Assembly: GCF_000190415.1 (NCBI RefSeq)
Contig: NZ_AEWF01000002.1
Location: 310,001-374,000 of the forward strand
DNA length: 64,000 bases
Direction: 5' to 3'
Source of the DNA: Candidatus Odyssella thessalonicensis L13
Lineage (GTDB): Bacteria > Pseudomonadota > Alphaproteobacteria > Paracaedibacterales > Paracaedibacteraceae
This document shows positions 36,227-45,333 of this stretch, one piece after another; within the stretch, counting starts at the first letter, position 1, and each line of letters opens with the position of its first letter. The notes under the pieces are model-generated. The model saw only the letters and a list, made by a program, of their open reading frames with translations, searched no databases and had not been told where the DNA came from. Both the position numbers and the translations under genes were made by a program.

Positions 36227-36832
36227 ATGGTTCAAAAGTTTACATTTAATCATGATTTCGAAAAGCCCAAACCCGTAGATGAGAATGCTCCGAAATACAA
36301 TGAGGATCAAGTGGGCGTGATACGAGAACTGGCTTATAACCAAGGCTTTGAAGCCGGTAAAGCTGAGCAGAGGCAAGCCATTGAGGCTGATCTGGCCGTT
36401 GCCCTAGGGAAGTTTGAAGCCCATCTCCTGGAGTTTATAAATGCTGAAACTGAAAAGCGTGGGGTGATCCATCACGAAGCAGCACAGTTAGCAAAGACGG
36501 TCGCCTTAAAAATCTGTTTAACAGACTCGGAAAAGAACTCTGTTGATCGGGTGGTGACGTGTATGGAAAAGGTAAACCAAGCTTTGCTGACGAAACCCGC
36601 GATGGCGATTAGTGTGAATCCTCAATTAAGCCAGTCACTCAGCGAGCGGATCAAAGACCTCATTGCCACGGGTAATATCCAAGTTAAAGCCGACGAAGCC
36701 TTAGGGCTGATGGATTGCCGGTTTACCTGGGCCACGGGCGGCGCAGAGGTTGTTTTAAGAAATACATTAAATGAGGTTGATCGCCTTATTAATGAAATAA
36801 GCTATACAGAGGAGGTTGAGCATGAACAATGA
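36227..36832 (+). CDS. fliH: Flagellar assembly protein FliH
   Basis: FliH binds and regulates FliI and anchors it to the FliN ring. The 201-residue protein has the FliH pattern: a variable N-terminus, a glutamate/alanine-rich helix with YNQGFEAGKAEQRQAIEADL, then a C-terminal domain ending in GLMDCRFTWATGGAEVVLRN, corresponding to the conserved E/D-C-x-I/F-W-x-GG block. The position between fliG and fliN supports the call. Its stop overlaps the fliN start region. Confidence 0.88.
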   Translation: MVQKFTFNHDFEKPKPVDENAPKYNEDQVGVIRELAYNQGFEAGKAEQRQAIEADLAVALGKFEAHLLEFINAETEKRGVIHHEAAQLAKTVALKICLTDSEKNSVDRVVTCMEKVNQALLTKPAMAISVNPQLSQSLSERIKDLIATGNIQVKADEALGLMDCRFTWATGGAEVVLRNTLNEVDRLINEISYTEEVEHEQ

Positions 36833-37196
36833 CGAGAATTTATCGGGTACCTCGTCCCCAGAAACAGAGGCCCCAAATGAAGCAGAACGCCGGGCAGACT
36901 CAGATTTTAGTGAGCTTAAAGCTGAAGAGGCTCCGAGCCAAACTTTAGGCGATGTTAATGATTTTTCGGCAGTATATAACGTTCCCGTGCAAATTTCAGC
37001 GGTTTTAGGACGCGCCGTCATGCCTGTGAGCCAACTGTTGAAGTTAGGCCGAGGTGCTGTGGTCGAATTAGATCGACGTGTCGGTGAGTCGGTGGATATT
37101 TATGTCAATAACCGCTTAGTCGCCAGAGGTGAAGTTGTTATTGTCGATGAACGTCTTGGTATTACCATGACGGAAATCATTAAATCAGAAAGATAA
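36822..37196 (+). CDS. fliN: Flagellar motor switch protein FliN
   Basis: FliN forms the lower C-ring with FliM. I place the start at ATG 36822 (MNNDENLSG, 124 aa), since GGAGG at 36811-36815 is 6 nt upstream; the TTG at 36816 abuts that site. The acidic N-terminal half is variable. The C-terminal SpoA domain is clear: LGRAVMPVSQLLKLGRGAVV, then VDIYVNNRLVARGEVV and LGITMTEII. It overlaps the fliH 3' end by 11 nt. Confidence 0.93.
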   Translation: MNNDENLSGTSSPETEAPNEAERRADSDFSELKAEEAPSQTLGDVNDFSAVYNVPVQISAVLGRAVMPVSQLLKLGRGAVVELDRRVGESVDIYVNNRLVARGEVVIVDERLGITMTEIIKSER

Positions 37197-37211
37197 AGAG
37201 GAGCCACCCTT

Positions 37212-38540
37212 ATGCGTGTAATGATTATTAGTGCCTTTGATGGTCAAGTCAGTGAAGCAGCAAGATTAGCTACGGCAAAAGGTGCTAAGGTGACAATGAC
37301 AGCAACAATAAGAGAAGCGCTGGAGATCTTGCGTAAAGGGCAAACAACCGACCTTTTATTTATTGATGTCCTTCATGACGTAGAATCACTGATCCGCCAG
37401 CTTAAAGCAGAGCATTTTAATATTCCTGTGGTAGCCTGTGGTATTCAAGCTGATCCGGAAAAAGCCGCCGCTGCGATTCGGGCGGGTGCCATTGATTATA
37501 TACCTTTCCCCCCTGAAGCCTCAATGATTGCTGCCATCTTGTCGGCAATTACTACGCCCCATCATGAAATGATCGCTCGCGATCCCTCTATGCTTAGGTG
37601 GATCGAAATGGCTGACAAGGTGGCCGCCAGTGAAGCAAATATCCTCATTACGGGAGAGTCTGGTACCGGTAAAGAGGTAATGGCTCGCCATATTCATCTG
37701 AAATCGAACCGGTCTAAAAAACCTTTTATCTCCGTTAACTGTGCCGCTATACCGGAAAACCTTTTGGAGTCTGAATTGTTTGGCCATGAAAAAGGGGCCT
37801 TTACAGGGGCTGTTGCCCGTCGTATTGGTAAATTTGAAGAAGCCAATGGCGGCACCCTGCTGCTTGATGAAATCAGCGAAATGGACATCCGTCTCCAAGC
37901 CAAGCTATTAAGGGCCATTCAAGAACGGGTTATCGATAGAGTAGGGGGCACAGAACCGGTTAAGGTTGATATCCGTATTATCGCCACCTCTAACCGCGAT
38001 CTGGTTCAGTCCTATAAAGAGGGAACTTTCCGAGAAGACTTATATTATCGTTTGAATGTTATCAATTTGCAGTTGCCACCACTGCGACAACGTCCAAAAG
38101 ATGTTGAAGCTTTGGCCCAATTCTTCGTTGATAAATTTACGCAGCTCAATGGAGTGGGTAAGAAAACCTTTTCCTCTCTTGCTCGTCAAGCTTTACTAAG
38201 CCATCCCTGGCAAGGGAACGTCAGAGAGTTGGAGAACACTATTCACCGCGCTGTCTTGTTATCTTCAGGCGAACTGATTGAAGCAAGTGATCTGTTTGAT
38301 CAGATCACGCAGGAATCGCTGCAAGTGGCAGCTCAGAATAATGTTGAGAAAGTCCTGTTGATTGGGCGCACTGTTGCCAGTGTTGAAAAAGAGTTAATTC
38401 TTAATACTTTGGCCCATTGTGCCGGCAACCGCACCCATGCAGCTAATATTTTAGGTATTTCCATCCGGACACTAAGAAATAAGCTGAAAGAATACGGGGA
38501 AACAATCGGCACTGATCAATCCGAACTGATGGGAGCATAA
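37212..38540 (+). CDS. flbD: Sigma-54-dependent flagellar regulator FlbD
   Basis: FlbD is the NtrC-type activator of late flagellar genes in alphaproteobacteria. The 442 residues comprise a receiver-like domain (1-~115, divergent, with LLFIDVLHDV), a sigma-54 AAA+ domain (~130-365) and a Fis-type helix-turn-helix (~395-435, HAANILGISIRTLRNKLKEY). The AAA+ domain has Walker A GESGTGKE, the sigma-54-contacting GAFTGA loop and Walker B GGTLLLDEI. It sits between fliN and flhA, as in Caulobacter-type clusters. The atypical receiver suggests phosphorylation-independent control. Confidence 0.93.
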   Translation: MRVMIISAFDGQVSEAARLATAKGAKVTMTATIREALEILRKGQTTDLLFIDVLHDVESLIRQLKAEHFNIPVVACGIQADPEKAAAAIRAGAIDYIPFPPEASMIAAILSAITTPHHEMIARDPSMLRWIEMADKVAASEANILITGESGTGKEVMARHIHLKSNRSKKPFISVNCAAIPENLLESELFGHEKGAFTGAVARRIGKFEEANGGTLLLDEISEMDIRLQAKLLRAIQERVIDRVGGTEPVKVDIRIIATSNRDLVQSYKEGTFREDLYYRLNVINLQLPPLRQRPKDVEALAQFFVDKFTQLNGVGKKTFSSLARQALLSHPWQGNVRELENTIHRAVLLSSGELIEASDLFDQITQESLQVAAQNNVEKVLLIGRTVASVEKELILNTLAHCAGNRTHAANILGISIRTLRNKLKEYGETIGTDQSELMGA

Positions 38541-38543
38541 AGC

Positions 38544-40643
38544 ATGGCCACTTCGTCCAGTGCACCGCAAGGATTCTCAATGGCTAGCATGACAGGGCGA
38601 ACCGATATTGGTTTCGCCCTGGCTTTAATTGCAGTACTCATATTGTTATTTATGCCAGTCTCCACCATCTTGCTGGATATGTCGCTGGCTCTCTCCATCC
38701 TTTTCTCGATTATGATTTTATTTACGGCGCTGTTCATTGAGCGCCCTTTAGAATTCAGCTCTTTTCCCACGGTTTTATTAGTTTCCACCATGGTACGCTT
38801 GGCCTTAGATGTGGCAGCTACCCGGGTGATCTTAAGCCATGGCCATGAAGGAGCCCATTCGGCAGGGAGGGTGATTGAAGCCTTTGGCCGCTTCCTGATG
38901 GGCGGCAACTTTGTGATTGGTATTATCGTCTTTACCATTCTTATCATTGTTAACTTTGTAGTAATTACCAAAGGTTCAGGACGTATTGCCGAGGTTTCAG
39001 CTCGTTTTAGCTTAGATGCGATGCCTGGTAAACAGATGGCCGTTGATGCTGATTTAAGTGCGGGTTTAATTAACGAAGCTGAAGCAAAACGCCGTCGTAA
39101 ACTTTTAGAAGATGAAAGTAACTTTTATGGATCAATGGATGGGGCGGCAAAGTTTGTGCGTGGTGACGCGATTGCCGGCTTGCTCATTACCTTTATCAAT
39201 ATCATTGGCGGACTCATTATCGGGGTCGGTCAAATGGATCTTAGCTTCACCGAGGCTTTAACAACTTATACCATCTTAACGGTTGGCGATGGCTTAGTTT
39301 CTCAGGTTCCTGCATTAATCGTTTCTACGGCTGCAGGTATGCTTGTTTCAAAAGCAGGTGTTGAAGGTTCAGCCGATAAAGCCTTAGTAGCACAATTAAG
39401 TGGTAATCCGACGGTGCTGGGATTAAGTGCATTTTTGATGATGGTGATGGCGTTAACGCCCGGTCTCCCTGGTCTACCCTTTTTTGTTTTGGCTTTAGGA
39501 TGCGGCTTTGGGGCCTGGCGCGTCACTCAGACCCAGATTAAAGCCAAAGAGGAAGAAGCCGCCAATGAACTGGAAGCAGCAGCCGCTAAAGAAGAAGTGG
39601 CCATTGGCGAGGAACCTAAGATTATCCCAGGCCATATTGACCATTTGCGAATTGAGATTGGTTATGGTTTGCTAACCATTCTTAATGGCGATAAAGGCAT
39701 TCGTTTGACAGATCAGATTAAAAGCCTGCGTAAGCAGCTTGCTCAAGAAGTTGGTTTTGTTCTGCCGTCAGTGCGGATCCAGGACAATATCCAAATTGGC
39801 GGAATGTCTTATTTGATCCGTGTTAAAGAACTGGAGGCCGGTCGCGGCGATCTCCGTCCTGACCATTACTTAGTGATGAATCCCAGTGGCGAAGATATCC
39901 GTGTTGATGGGGAAACCACGTTAGAGCCCACCTTTGGCTTACCCGCCCGTTGGATTACCGAAGATAAACGGCTCGAGGCAGAACGTCTGGGCTACACTGT
40001 TGTCGATGCTGCCACAGTATTAACCACCCATCTGACTGAAATTGTGAAGGATAACTTAGCCGAACTGTTAACCTATGTTGAAACGCAGAAAATGTTGGAT
40101 GAGTTAGGCGACACTTATAAGAAACTTCTAAATGATCTGATTCCAACACAAATTAGTTTAGGGGGGATTCAGCGAATTCTTCAGAATCTCGTGAGTGAAC
40201 GGGTTAGTATTCGTGACCTTGCCACTATTATTGAGGCAATTTCTGAAGGATGTGGTTACTCTCGTAATGTGTCTGTAATCACAGAGCATGTACGTCAGCG
40301 GCTTTCTCGCCAGATTACCCATAGTAATCTCGACGAAAATTATACGCTTAAAATTGTGCCATTAACGGTTAAATGGGATCAAGCCATGCAGGATGCCTTG
40401 GTGGGTGAAGGCGAGATCCGCCAGTTAGCATTGTCACCGAGCCAAATCCAAGAGTTTATCGCTGACTTTAAAACAACCTTTGATCGTATTGCCATGAGCG
40501 GTGAACAAGCAGTGCTGGTGGTTAATCCCACGTTGCGTCCCTATGTGCGCTCAATTGTTGCACGGGTACGGCCATCGATTATGGTTCTCGGGCAAAATGA
40601 AATCCACCCTTCTGCGCAAATCCAAAATGTTGGCCAAGTTTAA
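38544..40643 (+). CDS. flhA: Flagellar biosynthesis protein FlhA
   Basis: FlhA is the export-gate protein of the flagellar type III apparatus. It has 699 residues. The N-terminal half holds about eight membrane segments with the FHIPEP-family stretches LEFSSFPTVLLVSTMVRLAL and ISARFSLDAMPGKQMAVDADL-type (here VSARFSLDAMPGKQM). The C-terminal half is the cytosolic export-substrate platform (DHLRIEIGYGLLTIL to the C-terminus). It begins 3 nt after flbD and ends the flagellar operon. Confidence 0.97.
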   Translation: MATSSSAPQGFSMASMTGRTDIGFALALIAVLILLFMPVSTILLDMSLALSILFSIMILFTALFIERPLEFSSFPTVLLVSTMVRLALDVAATRVILSHGHEGAHSAGRVIEAFGRFLMGGNFVIGIIVFTILIIVNFVVITKGSGRIAEVSARFSLDAMPGKQMAVDADLSAGLINEAEAKRRRKLLEDESNFYGSMDGAAKFVRGDAIAGLLITFINIIGGLIIGVGQMDLSFTEALTTYTILTVGDGLVSQVPALIVSTAAGMLVSKAGVEGSADKALVAQLSGNPTVLGLSAFLMMVMALTPGLPGLPFFVLALGCGFGAWRVTQTQIKAKEEEAANELEAAAAKEEVAIGEEPKIIPGHIDHLRIEIGYGLLTILNGDKGIRLTDQIKSLRKQLAQEVGFVLPSVRIQDNIQIGGMSYLIRVKELEAGRGDLRPDHYLVMNPSGEDIRVDGETTLEPTFGLPARWITEDKRLEAERLGYTVVDAATVLTTHLTEIVKDNLAELLTYVETQKMLDELGDTYKKLLNDLIPTQISLGGIQRILQNLVSERVSIRDLATIIEAISEGCGYSRNVSVITEHVRQRLSRQITHSNLDENYTLKIVPLTVKWDQAMQDALVGEGEIRQLALSPSQIQEFIADFKTTFDRIAMSGEQAVLVVNPTLRPYVRSIVARVRPSIMVLGQNEIHPSAQIQNVGQV

Positions 40644-40689
40644 GGAATATAACTGCTAAGCAGGCCAATCCCCAAAGAGAAAATATAAC

Positions 40690-40714
40690 TGGCAAGGGGT
40701 TTCAGCTCTTGCCA
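40690..40714 (+). terminator. Probable terminator of the flagellar operon
   Basis: TGGCAAGGG (40690-40698) pairs with CTCTTGCCA (40706-40714), including a G-U pair, with a 7-nt loop; a weak T-rich stretch (TTACTTTAT) follows. It lies 47 nt after flhA. Confidence 0.6.
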
Positions 40715-40866
40715 TTACTTTATGATGGTTAATTACTATAAGTCGCGTGTCTTAAGTGATTTTAAAGGAATCCCGTATTGCAGGCTACGTTCATTTTTCC
40801 AGTCATGCAATTTGCACCGTTTTATGCAACAATAAGGCAAACCTTCATGAATCAAGGATGACAGTT

Positions 40867-41601
40867 ATGACCGTTCATTTTGTTAGCCGTAACTCTTACA
40901 ACCTCGCTTATGTGTTTCACTCCATCCCTAACCGACCGACAATTTTATTTTTACCCGGTTATTATTCGGATATGTCAGGCACCAAAGCTTTATTTTTAAA
41001 GCAGCAGGCCGCAGACAATGGTTATGGATTCTTAAGCCTGGATTACTCAGGCCATGGCCAGTCAGGAGGAGATTTTTTTAAAGGGACAATCTCATCATGG
41101 CTAGAGGATGTGATCGCCGTTATAGAGGTCACACAAGCCGATAATCTAATTGCTGTAGGGTCGAGTATGGGCGGCTGGTTAATGCTGCTCTTGGCGCTTA
41201 AAAAGCCGTCCCTTATCCGTCGCTTGGTCGGAATTGCTGCGGCTCCAGATTTTACAGAAGAATTAATCTGGCCGGTTTTATCAGCAGAGCAGAAACAAAT
41301 CCTTCAAACTCAAGGCTCTTTAAGGGTGCCCAGTGACTACAATGATATCGGCACCCCGTTAAGCTATGGGTTAATAGAAGATGGCCGCCAGAACCTTTTA
41401 CTAAGACAACCCATAGAATGCTCAGTGCCGATTCGACTGATCCATGGCACTGCCGATAAGGACGTGCCCTATCCATTCGCGTTGAAGCTGATGGATTTGT
41501 TAACCTCAACGGATGTACAAGTGCGATTGTTGAAAGATGCGGATCACCGCCTCAGTCAGCCAGAGCAGTTGAAGGTTATATGGCAAGAAGTGATTGGATA
41601 G
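40867..41601 (+). CDS. Alpha/beta hydrolase
   Basis: From ATG 40867 (AAGGA about 9 nt upstream) the product has 244 residues. It has an alpha/beta hydrolase fold: PTILFLPGYYSDMSGTKALF at the first core strand and oxyanion region, the nucleophile elbow GSSMGG with S100, an acid candidate in HGTADKDVPY, and His in DADHRLSQPEQL. It resembles the ABHD10/serine-esterase group, so an esterase or thioesterase activity is likely; the substrate is unknown. It has no signal peptide. It converges on the serpin gene. Confidence 0.85.
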   Translation: MTVHFVSRNSYNLAYVFHSIPNRPTILFLPGYYSDMSGTKALFLKQQAADNGYGFLSLDYSGHGQSGGDFFKGTISSWLEDVIAVIEVTQADNLIAVGSSMGGWLMLLLALKKPSLIRRLVGIAAAPDFTEELIWPVLSAEQKQILQTQGSLRVPSDYNDIGTPLSYGLIEDGRQNLLLRQPIECSVPIRLIHGTADKDVPYPFALKLMDLLTSTDVQVRLLKDADHRLSQPEQLKVIWQEVIG

Positions 41602-41607
41602 AAAATC

Positions 41608-41633
41608 TGAGCAGAATAAATATATCCTGCTCA
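41608..41633 (-). terminator. Terminator between convergent hydrolase and serpin genes
   Basis: TGAGCAG (41608-41614) pairs with CTGCTCA (41627-41633) around a 12-nt AT-rich loop. The minus-strand side is followed by GATTTTC, so it mainly serves the serpin gene. Confidence 0.55.
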
Positions 41634-41640
41634 CCAAGGC

Positions 41641-42795
41641 TTACTTGATAACGCTTAAGGTTTCAAAAGCAGCCACTTGGCCAGAGAAAATGACGGTTGT
41701 CTCTGGAAGCGTGTGGGTAGCATTTAAAGCAAATATAAAGGAAAAGGGGCGATTAACGTTAACGATCCTTTGCGGCTGGCGCGGGGCGGATTCATAACAC
41801 ATGCCCATAAATGTTGCTGCACTCCCTTTAAATCCATGCTGATCCCATTTAACAAGACATTTCTGCTTAAAAGCATTAACCACAACCGGATGCTCAAAGG
41901 CGGTGGTAAAGAAGTTCTGACCCCTAAAGAGAATCGGTAACTTGAGCTTTAGTTGATCCTTAAGATCATTCGTAGAGGCGATTTCTACCTTAGGCAGGAT
42001 AACTTGGGCAAGGATTGTTCCTTGCTCTTTCAAACGATTAACTTCTCTATAAGTGATGGGGGTCACTGGATCTTGACGCTTTTTCGGACGCTTGATGAAT
42101 AGGGAGAACGTATTTTGGCTGGTTGTCAGTTCAATAAGATGAGCTTGCTGCGTTTCCAGGAGCCTTATTTTCTCGGTACCAACAAAGCCTTGGACTGAGC
42201 GGCGTTGCTTGCCAATCTTGAAAACCATCTCCTTCTCATAAAACTCGCCGTGCCAATTAGCTTCAATGGAAAGAGTATTCAGTAACCCCAGACAAGTATC
42301 ATCGTTAATGTCGTCTTCACTAACAAGGTCCTTTATTTCTCCTTTAGTGTCCTTGTCGACTTGGTTGTTAATGATTTGAGCAGCTTGGGAGGGTTGCTTA
42401 AAATCGACGACAATGTTCTGAGTACCCGTTTTTACGAGCTCAGTTATCGCTTCTGCATGGGCTGGCTCTGCTTTATCCGTATAAACATATATTCCAACTG
42501 ATAGGTGTTCTCTCAAGTGATGGACTAAAGCGCCGAGGCTGGCGGCATCAACACTTGTGTGCGTATGGGAAGTGAGTTGGGTGAGTAAATCTTCCTCTTC
42601 GGGCGCAATGATAGAGCCTACCGCTTGCAAGGTGAGATTGGTGCCCAAAGCACAGATTGCTGTGCTTTCCTGGAGCGGGGTGCTTTGTTGAAGTTGAGCT
42701 GATGTTGTATATAATCCCCTCAAAAAATCGTCCCGAGCTTCACAGAGGACTGTGGACAGACCTAAAACGGTCATAAAGCGAAAAATTTTTATCAC
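41641..42795 (-). CDS. Exported serpin-family protein (serine protease inhibitor fold)
   Basis: The product has 384 residues, the normal serpin length. The start is GTG with AGGAG 8 nt upstream; residues 1-19 look like a signal peptide. Serpin landmarks occur in order: IINNQVDKDTKGEIKDLV (141-158), LLNTLSIEANWHGEF (171-185), QVILPKVEI (264-272), the hinge VKWDQHGFKGSAATF (315-329), VNRPFSFIFAL (347-357) and TVIFSGQVAAF (367-377). The small-residue hinge GSAAT is compatible with inhibitory loop insertion. The reactive loop looks about four residues longer than that of alpha-1-antitrypsin, so the P1 residue cannot be fixed with confidence. Serpins trap serine or cysteine proteases; the target, and whether it acts in the periplasm or the host, is unknown. 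Confidence 0.88.
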   Translation of the reverse strand: MIKIFRFMTVLGLSTVLCEARDDFLRGLYTTSAQLQQSTPLQESTAICALGTNLTLQAVGSIIAPEEEDLLTQLTSHTHTSVDAASLGALVHHLREHLSVGIYVYTDKAEPAHAEAITELVKTGTQNIVVDFKQPSQAAQIINNQVDKDTKGEIKDLVSEDDINDDTCLGLLNTLSIEANWHGEFYEKEMVFKIGKQRRSVQGFVGTEKIRLLETQQAHLIELTTSQNTFSLFIKRPKKRQDPVTPITYREVNRLKEQGTILAQVILPKVEIASTNDLKDQLKLKLPILFRGQNFFTTAFEHPVVVNAFKQKCLVKWDQHGFKGSAATFMGMCYESAPRQPQRIVNVNRPFSFIFALNATHTLPETTVIFSGQVAAFETLSVIK

Positions 42796-43082
42796 TTAAG
42801 TTTCTCCTGGGTAGGTTAGCGGCATTCTAGTTCATACCCCCAAGACTATTACATAAAATTTATCTAAAAATAAAATTAAAACTTTAGGTAAGTGCTATAA
42901 AAGTGTAAGAGTGAAACAGAGGCTTCTTTTGATTGTAAAGTACAACATCGGCAATCTTTACTCTGCGTGATTGCTCTGCAGAAACGTCTGAAATGTTAGC
43001 AGAAATAGCCCGAGATAGATTAGCTTGATGGGATCTGTACTAATATAAACCCAATAAATTAGAGATCTATGAAGGGAACATT
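42796..43082. other. Intergenic region upstream of the serpin gene
   Basis: This AT-rich stretch lies between the serpin start and the terminator of the next minus-strand gene. It should hold the serpin promoter, but I could not identify convincing elements. No reading frame was recognised. Confidence 0.35.
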
Positions 43083-43110
43083 AAAAAGGTGAGAGAGATG
43101 GGCCCTCACC
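43083..43110 (-). terminator. Intrinsic terminator downstream of the basic-region exported protein gene
   Basis: On the minus strand GGTGAG pairs with CTCACC around an 11-nt loop and runs directly into TTTTT. It is 16 nt past the stop at 43126. Confidence 0.75.
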
Positions 43111-43125
43111 ATAATTATGAGCTGC

Positions 43126-44550
43126 TTATAAAATAGACTTCCTTGTTGATTCTTTAACTTGGTGTTCTAAGTAAAGCCCTGCTAATTTTGCTGCTGCAAT
43201 CTTAAGGTTCAAATCAAGATTGCCTTGCTGGTGAAATTCAATAAGAAATTTAGTATCTCGCTTATTCACATTGATATGCGGCACATTAATAGTGATACCT
43301 GACTCTTGCCTCTGATTCTGAAGTGAGTGATAGAAGTTGAACCATAATCTCATATAATTGACTTTTTTGGGGTCTAGCTGCTGCAAGAATATATTACTAA
43401 AAGAAGTAGCCTCATTATCAAAAAATCTTTCGAGCTCGAACATGGCCGCAGTGTCGCTGCTCATTTCTTGGCGTTCTAGGCAATGTAACATCCCTCTTAG
43501 AAACTTCGCTGCAAGAGTATATTTGTCGGGGAGATTTCCAGACTCTATAACTGTGTTCAAATATACCACGGCTTGGCTATCAGTAATTTCAAGGGTGCGA
43601 TTCATACATCTTAAGAATGCTTTTAAAAAATTAGCCATATGAAGAACAGAAGGATGAATCCTGTGTGCTCTAGATAATTTATCAAGATTATTGAACGCTC
43701 GAGCATCATGTTGCTGCATAAAAATATATATTTCTTCTATATAGCAAGCTGCTTGGCTTCGATAAGTCAACGGTAAGCTATAATCTTCTTTGGCTGCCTC
43801 GAAAGCGTCTAAATAATTCTTAGCTTCTGCTTTGTGGGTTAGCTGATAATAGTTCTCGACTCTCACCTTAAATTCTTCTGTAGAAGATGGAGAATAACCT
43901 AAAGGAATTCCGCCAGGATATTGTCCCCCTGAGAAGTCAGGCGCTATATAGGATGGCTGCAGGCGATAAGATGTCGCCATTCTATGTCGAGAGATAGGTG
44001 TAAATGTGCCACTTAAATGAGGCTGTTCTGGCCTCCCTAACAATAAATGGAGAGGCAACACATTGAGTGGTAAAGGACAATTTAAGGAGCGATTCTCAAT
44101 ATTTTCTTTATTGCTCTCGCTTAGGCTAGCTGGATTTGGTTGAGCAGAATCTTTAGGTGGTAAATCGACTGTTTCTTTATCTGGTTGAGCGGAAGCTTTT
44201 TTGTTAGGTCTTGCTTGCCTTTCTGAGGCAGGCGGCTTAGACCTAGCTTTTCTTTTGCGAGGGGTATAAGGGCGAGGTGTATAAGCAGGAGCCTGGAAAG
44301 ATAAGGCGTCCGCTGGTAAGTTGGTTAAATCTACCAATACTTGCCCTTGTAAAAAAGAAGTCCTTTCAGGCTCTATATAGAGGTGTCCATTGTTATCTAT
44401 GCTAGCTGCGATAGGCGTTGTTAGCTGAGGCGTAAAAGTAGTGTAGACGCCGTCGGCTAAGATTTCTTCTTGTTCAGAACAAAGCGCTGGAGAAAAGTGA
44501 AAAAATAAAGATAGGGTTAGCAAAGGAAGCAAGATATTTTTCGTTTTCAT
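43126..44550 (-). CDS. Exported protein with a basic proline-rich segment and helical repeats
   Basis: From ATG 44550 the product has 474 residues; an alternative GTG at 44562 adds four. Residues 1-~24 form a signal peptide (NILLPLLTLSLFFHFSPALC). Around 90-150 lies a disordered Pro/Lys/Arg region (YTPRPYTPRKRKARSKPPAS) that resembles a nuclear localisation signal. The C-terminal ~250 residues are helical with TPR-like pairs (KNYLDAFEAAKEDYSLPLTY). There is no enzymatic motif. A role in the host nucleus is a speculation from the basic motif. It lies next to the serpin gene on the same strand but has its own terminator. Confidence 0.75.
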   Translation of the reverse strand: MKTKNILLPLLTLSLFFHFSPALCSEQEEILADGVYTTFTPQLTTPIAASIDNNGHLYIEPERTSFLQGQVLVDLTNLPADALSFQAPAYTPRPYTPRKRKARSKPPASERQARPNKKASAQPDKETVDLPPKDSAQPNPASLSESNKENIENRSLNCPLPLNVLPLHLLLGRPEQPHLSGTFTPISRHRMATSYRLQPSYIAPDFSGGQYPGGIPLGYSPSSTEEFKVRVENYYQLTHKAEAKNYLDAFEAAKEDYSLPLTYRSQAACYIEEIYIFMQQHDARAFNNLDKLSRAHRIHPSVLHMANFLKAFLRCMNRTLEITDSQAVVYLNTVIESGNLPDKYTLAAKFLRGMLHCLERQEMSSDTAAMFELERFFDNEATSFSNIFLQQLDPKKVNYMRLWFNFYHSLQNQRQESGITINVPHINVNKRDTKFLIEFHQQGNLDLNLKIAAAKLAGLYLEHQVKESTRKSIL

Positions 44551-44775
44551 CGTAATGCTCACACTTAATAATTGTAATGATAAAATGGAATGAATCGTTT
44601 GGGTGCCAGGTAGACATGCTCATACCTCGCAATAAGTAATATTTATACCACTGCAAGGTGAAAATACTACAAAATTTTACTCAACTTTAAGTTGAATTTT
44701 TGTTAAGATTTTGTTTTTTATTGAATAATAGGAGAAGTGTGAGCCCTAAAATCTATAATGAGATTCAGTATAGCC

Positions 44776-45288
44776 TCAAAGAATTTCTCTGAGATTACAA
44801 TTTTGGAAGTTAAGAGTTTGCCATTCTAAACCATGGATATCATAAACCGCTATTTGCGCGGTGCCCATTGTCCTGTCTCTGCCCGCAGCAGTACGAGCTA
44901 AGAACTGTGAAACGCCTGGATTGTGACCGATAATAAGGATATCTTGAGCGTGGACCGGAAGTAATCTGATTTCTTCTAAAATGTCTTCAGCAGGCGCATG
45001 ATAAAGGCTGTCTAAGAACTGATAATTAATGCGGGGAGGAAGAATTTCCTCTAATCCGATGCAGGTTTGGCGCGTACGTAGGGCGGTCGAGCATAGGACA
45101 TGCGTTACTTGATCAAAGAGGCCCAGGGCCCGAGTCAGAAGCTCGTCAATCTGTTTGCGCCCCTCAAAGGAAAGAGAGCGCTCTTTATCTTGCTTGCTGT
45201 GGGATGCTGCAGCATGACGCATGATATAAAGACGCTTCCAAGCCATTTTGGATGAAGAGGGAGGACGAGAAGGCATGCCCGAGTGCAT
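44776..45288 (-). CDS. SixA-like histidine phosphatase
   Basis: The product has 170 residues. The histidine-phosphatase signature is at the N-terminus (KRLYIMRHAAASHS, RHG motif with the phosphorylated His), with Arg in CSTALRTRQTCIGL, Glu downstream and the second catalytic His in ILIIGHNPGVSQFL. The family resembles SixA, which removes phosphate from phosphohistidine in phosphorelay proteins. GGGGA lies 8 nt before ATG 45288. The 15-residue extension before MAWKRL is unusual. The substrate is unproven. It is 45 nt downstream of prmA. Confidence 0.85.
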   Translation of the reverse strand: MHSGMPSRPPSSSKMAWKRLYIMRHAAASHSKQDKERSLSFEGRKQIDELLTRALGLFDQVTHVLCSTALRTRQTCIGLEEILPPRINYQFLDSLYHAPAEDILEEIRLLPVHAQDILIIGHNPGVSQFLARTAAGRDRTMGTAQIAVYDIHGLEWQTLNFQNCNLREIL

Positions 45289-45333
45289 ATTATTCTTCCC
45301 CTAAAAGATTGCTCTAGTAATTAGGATAGCTTT

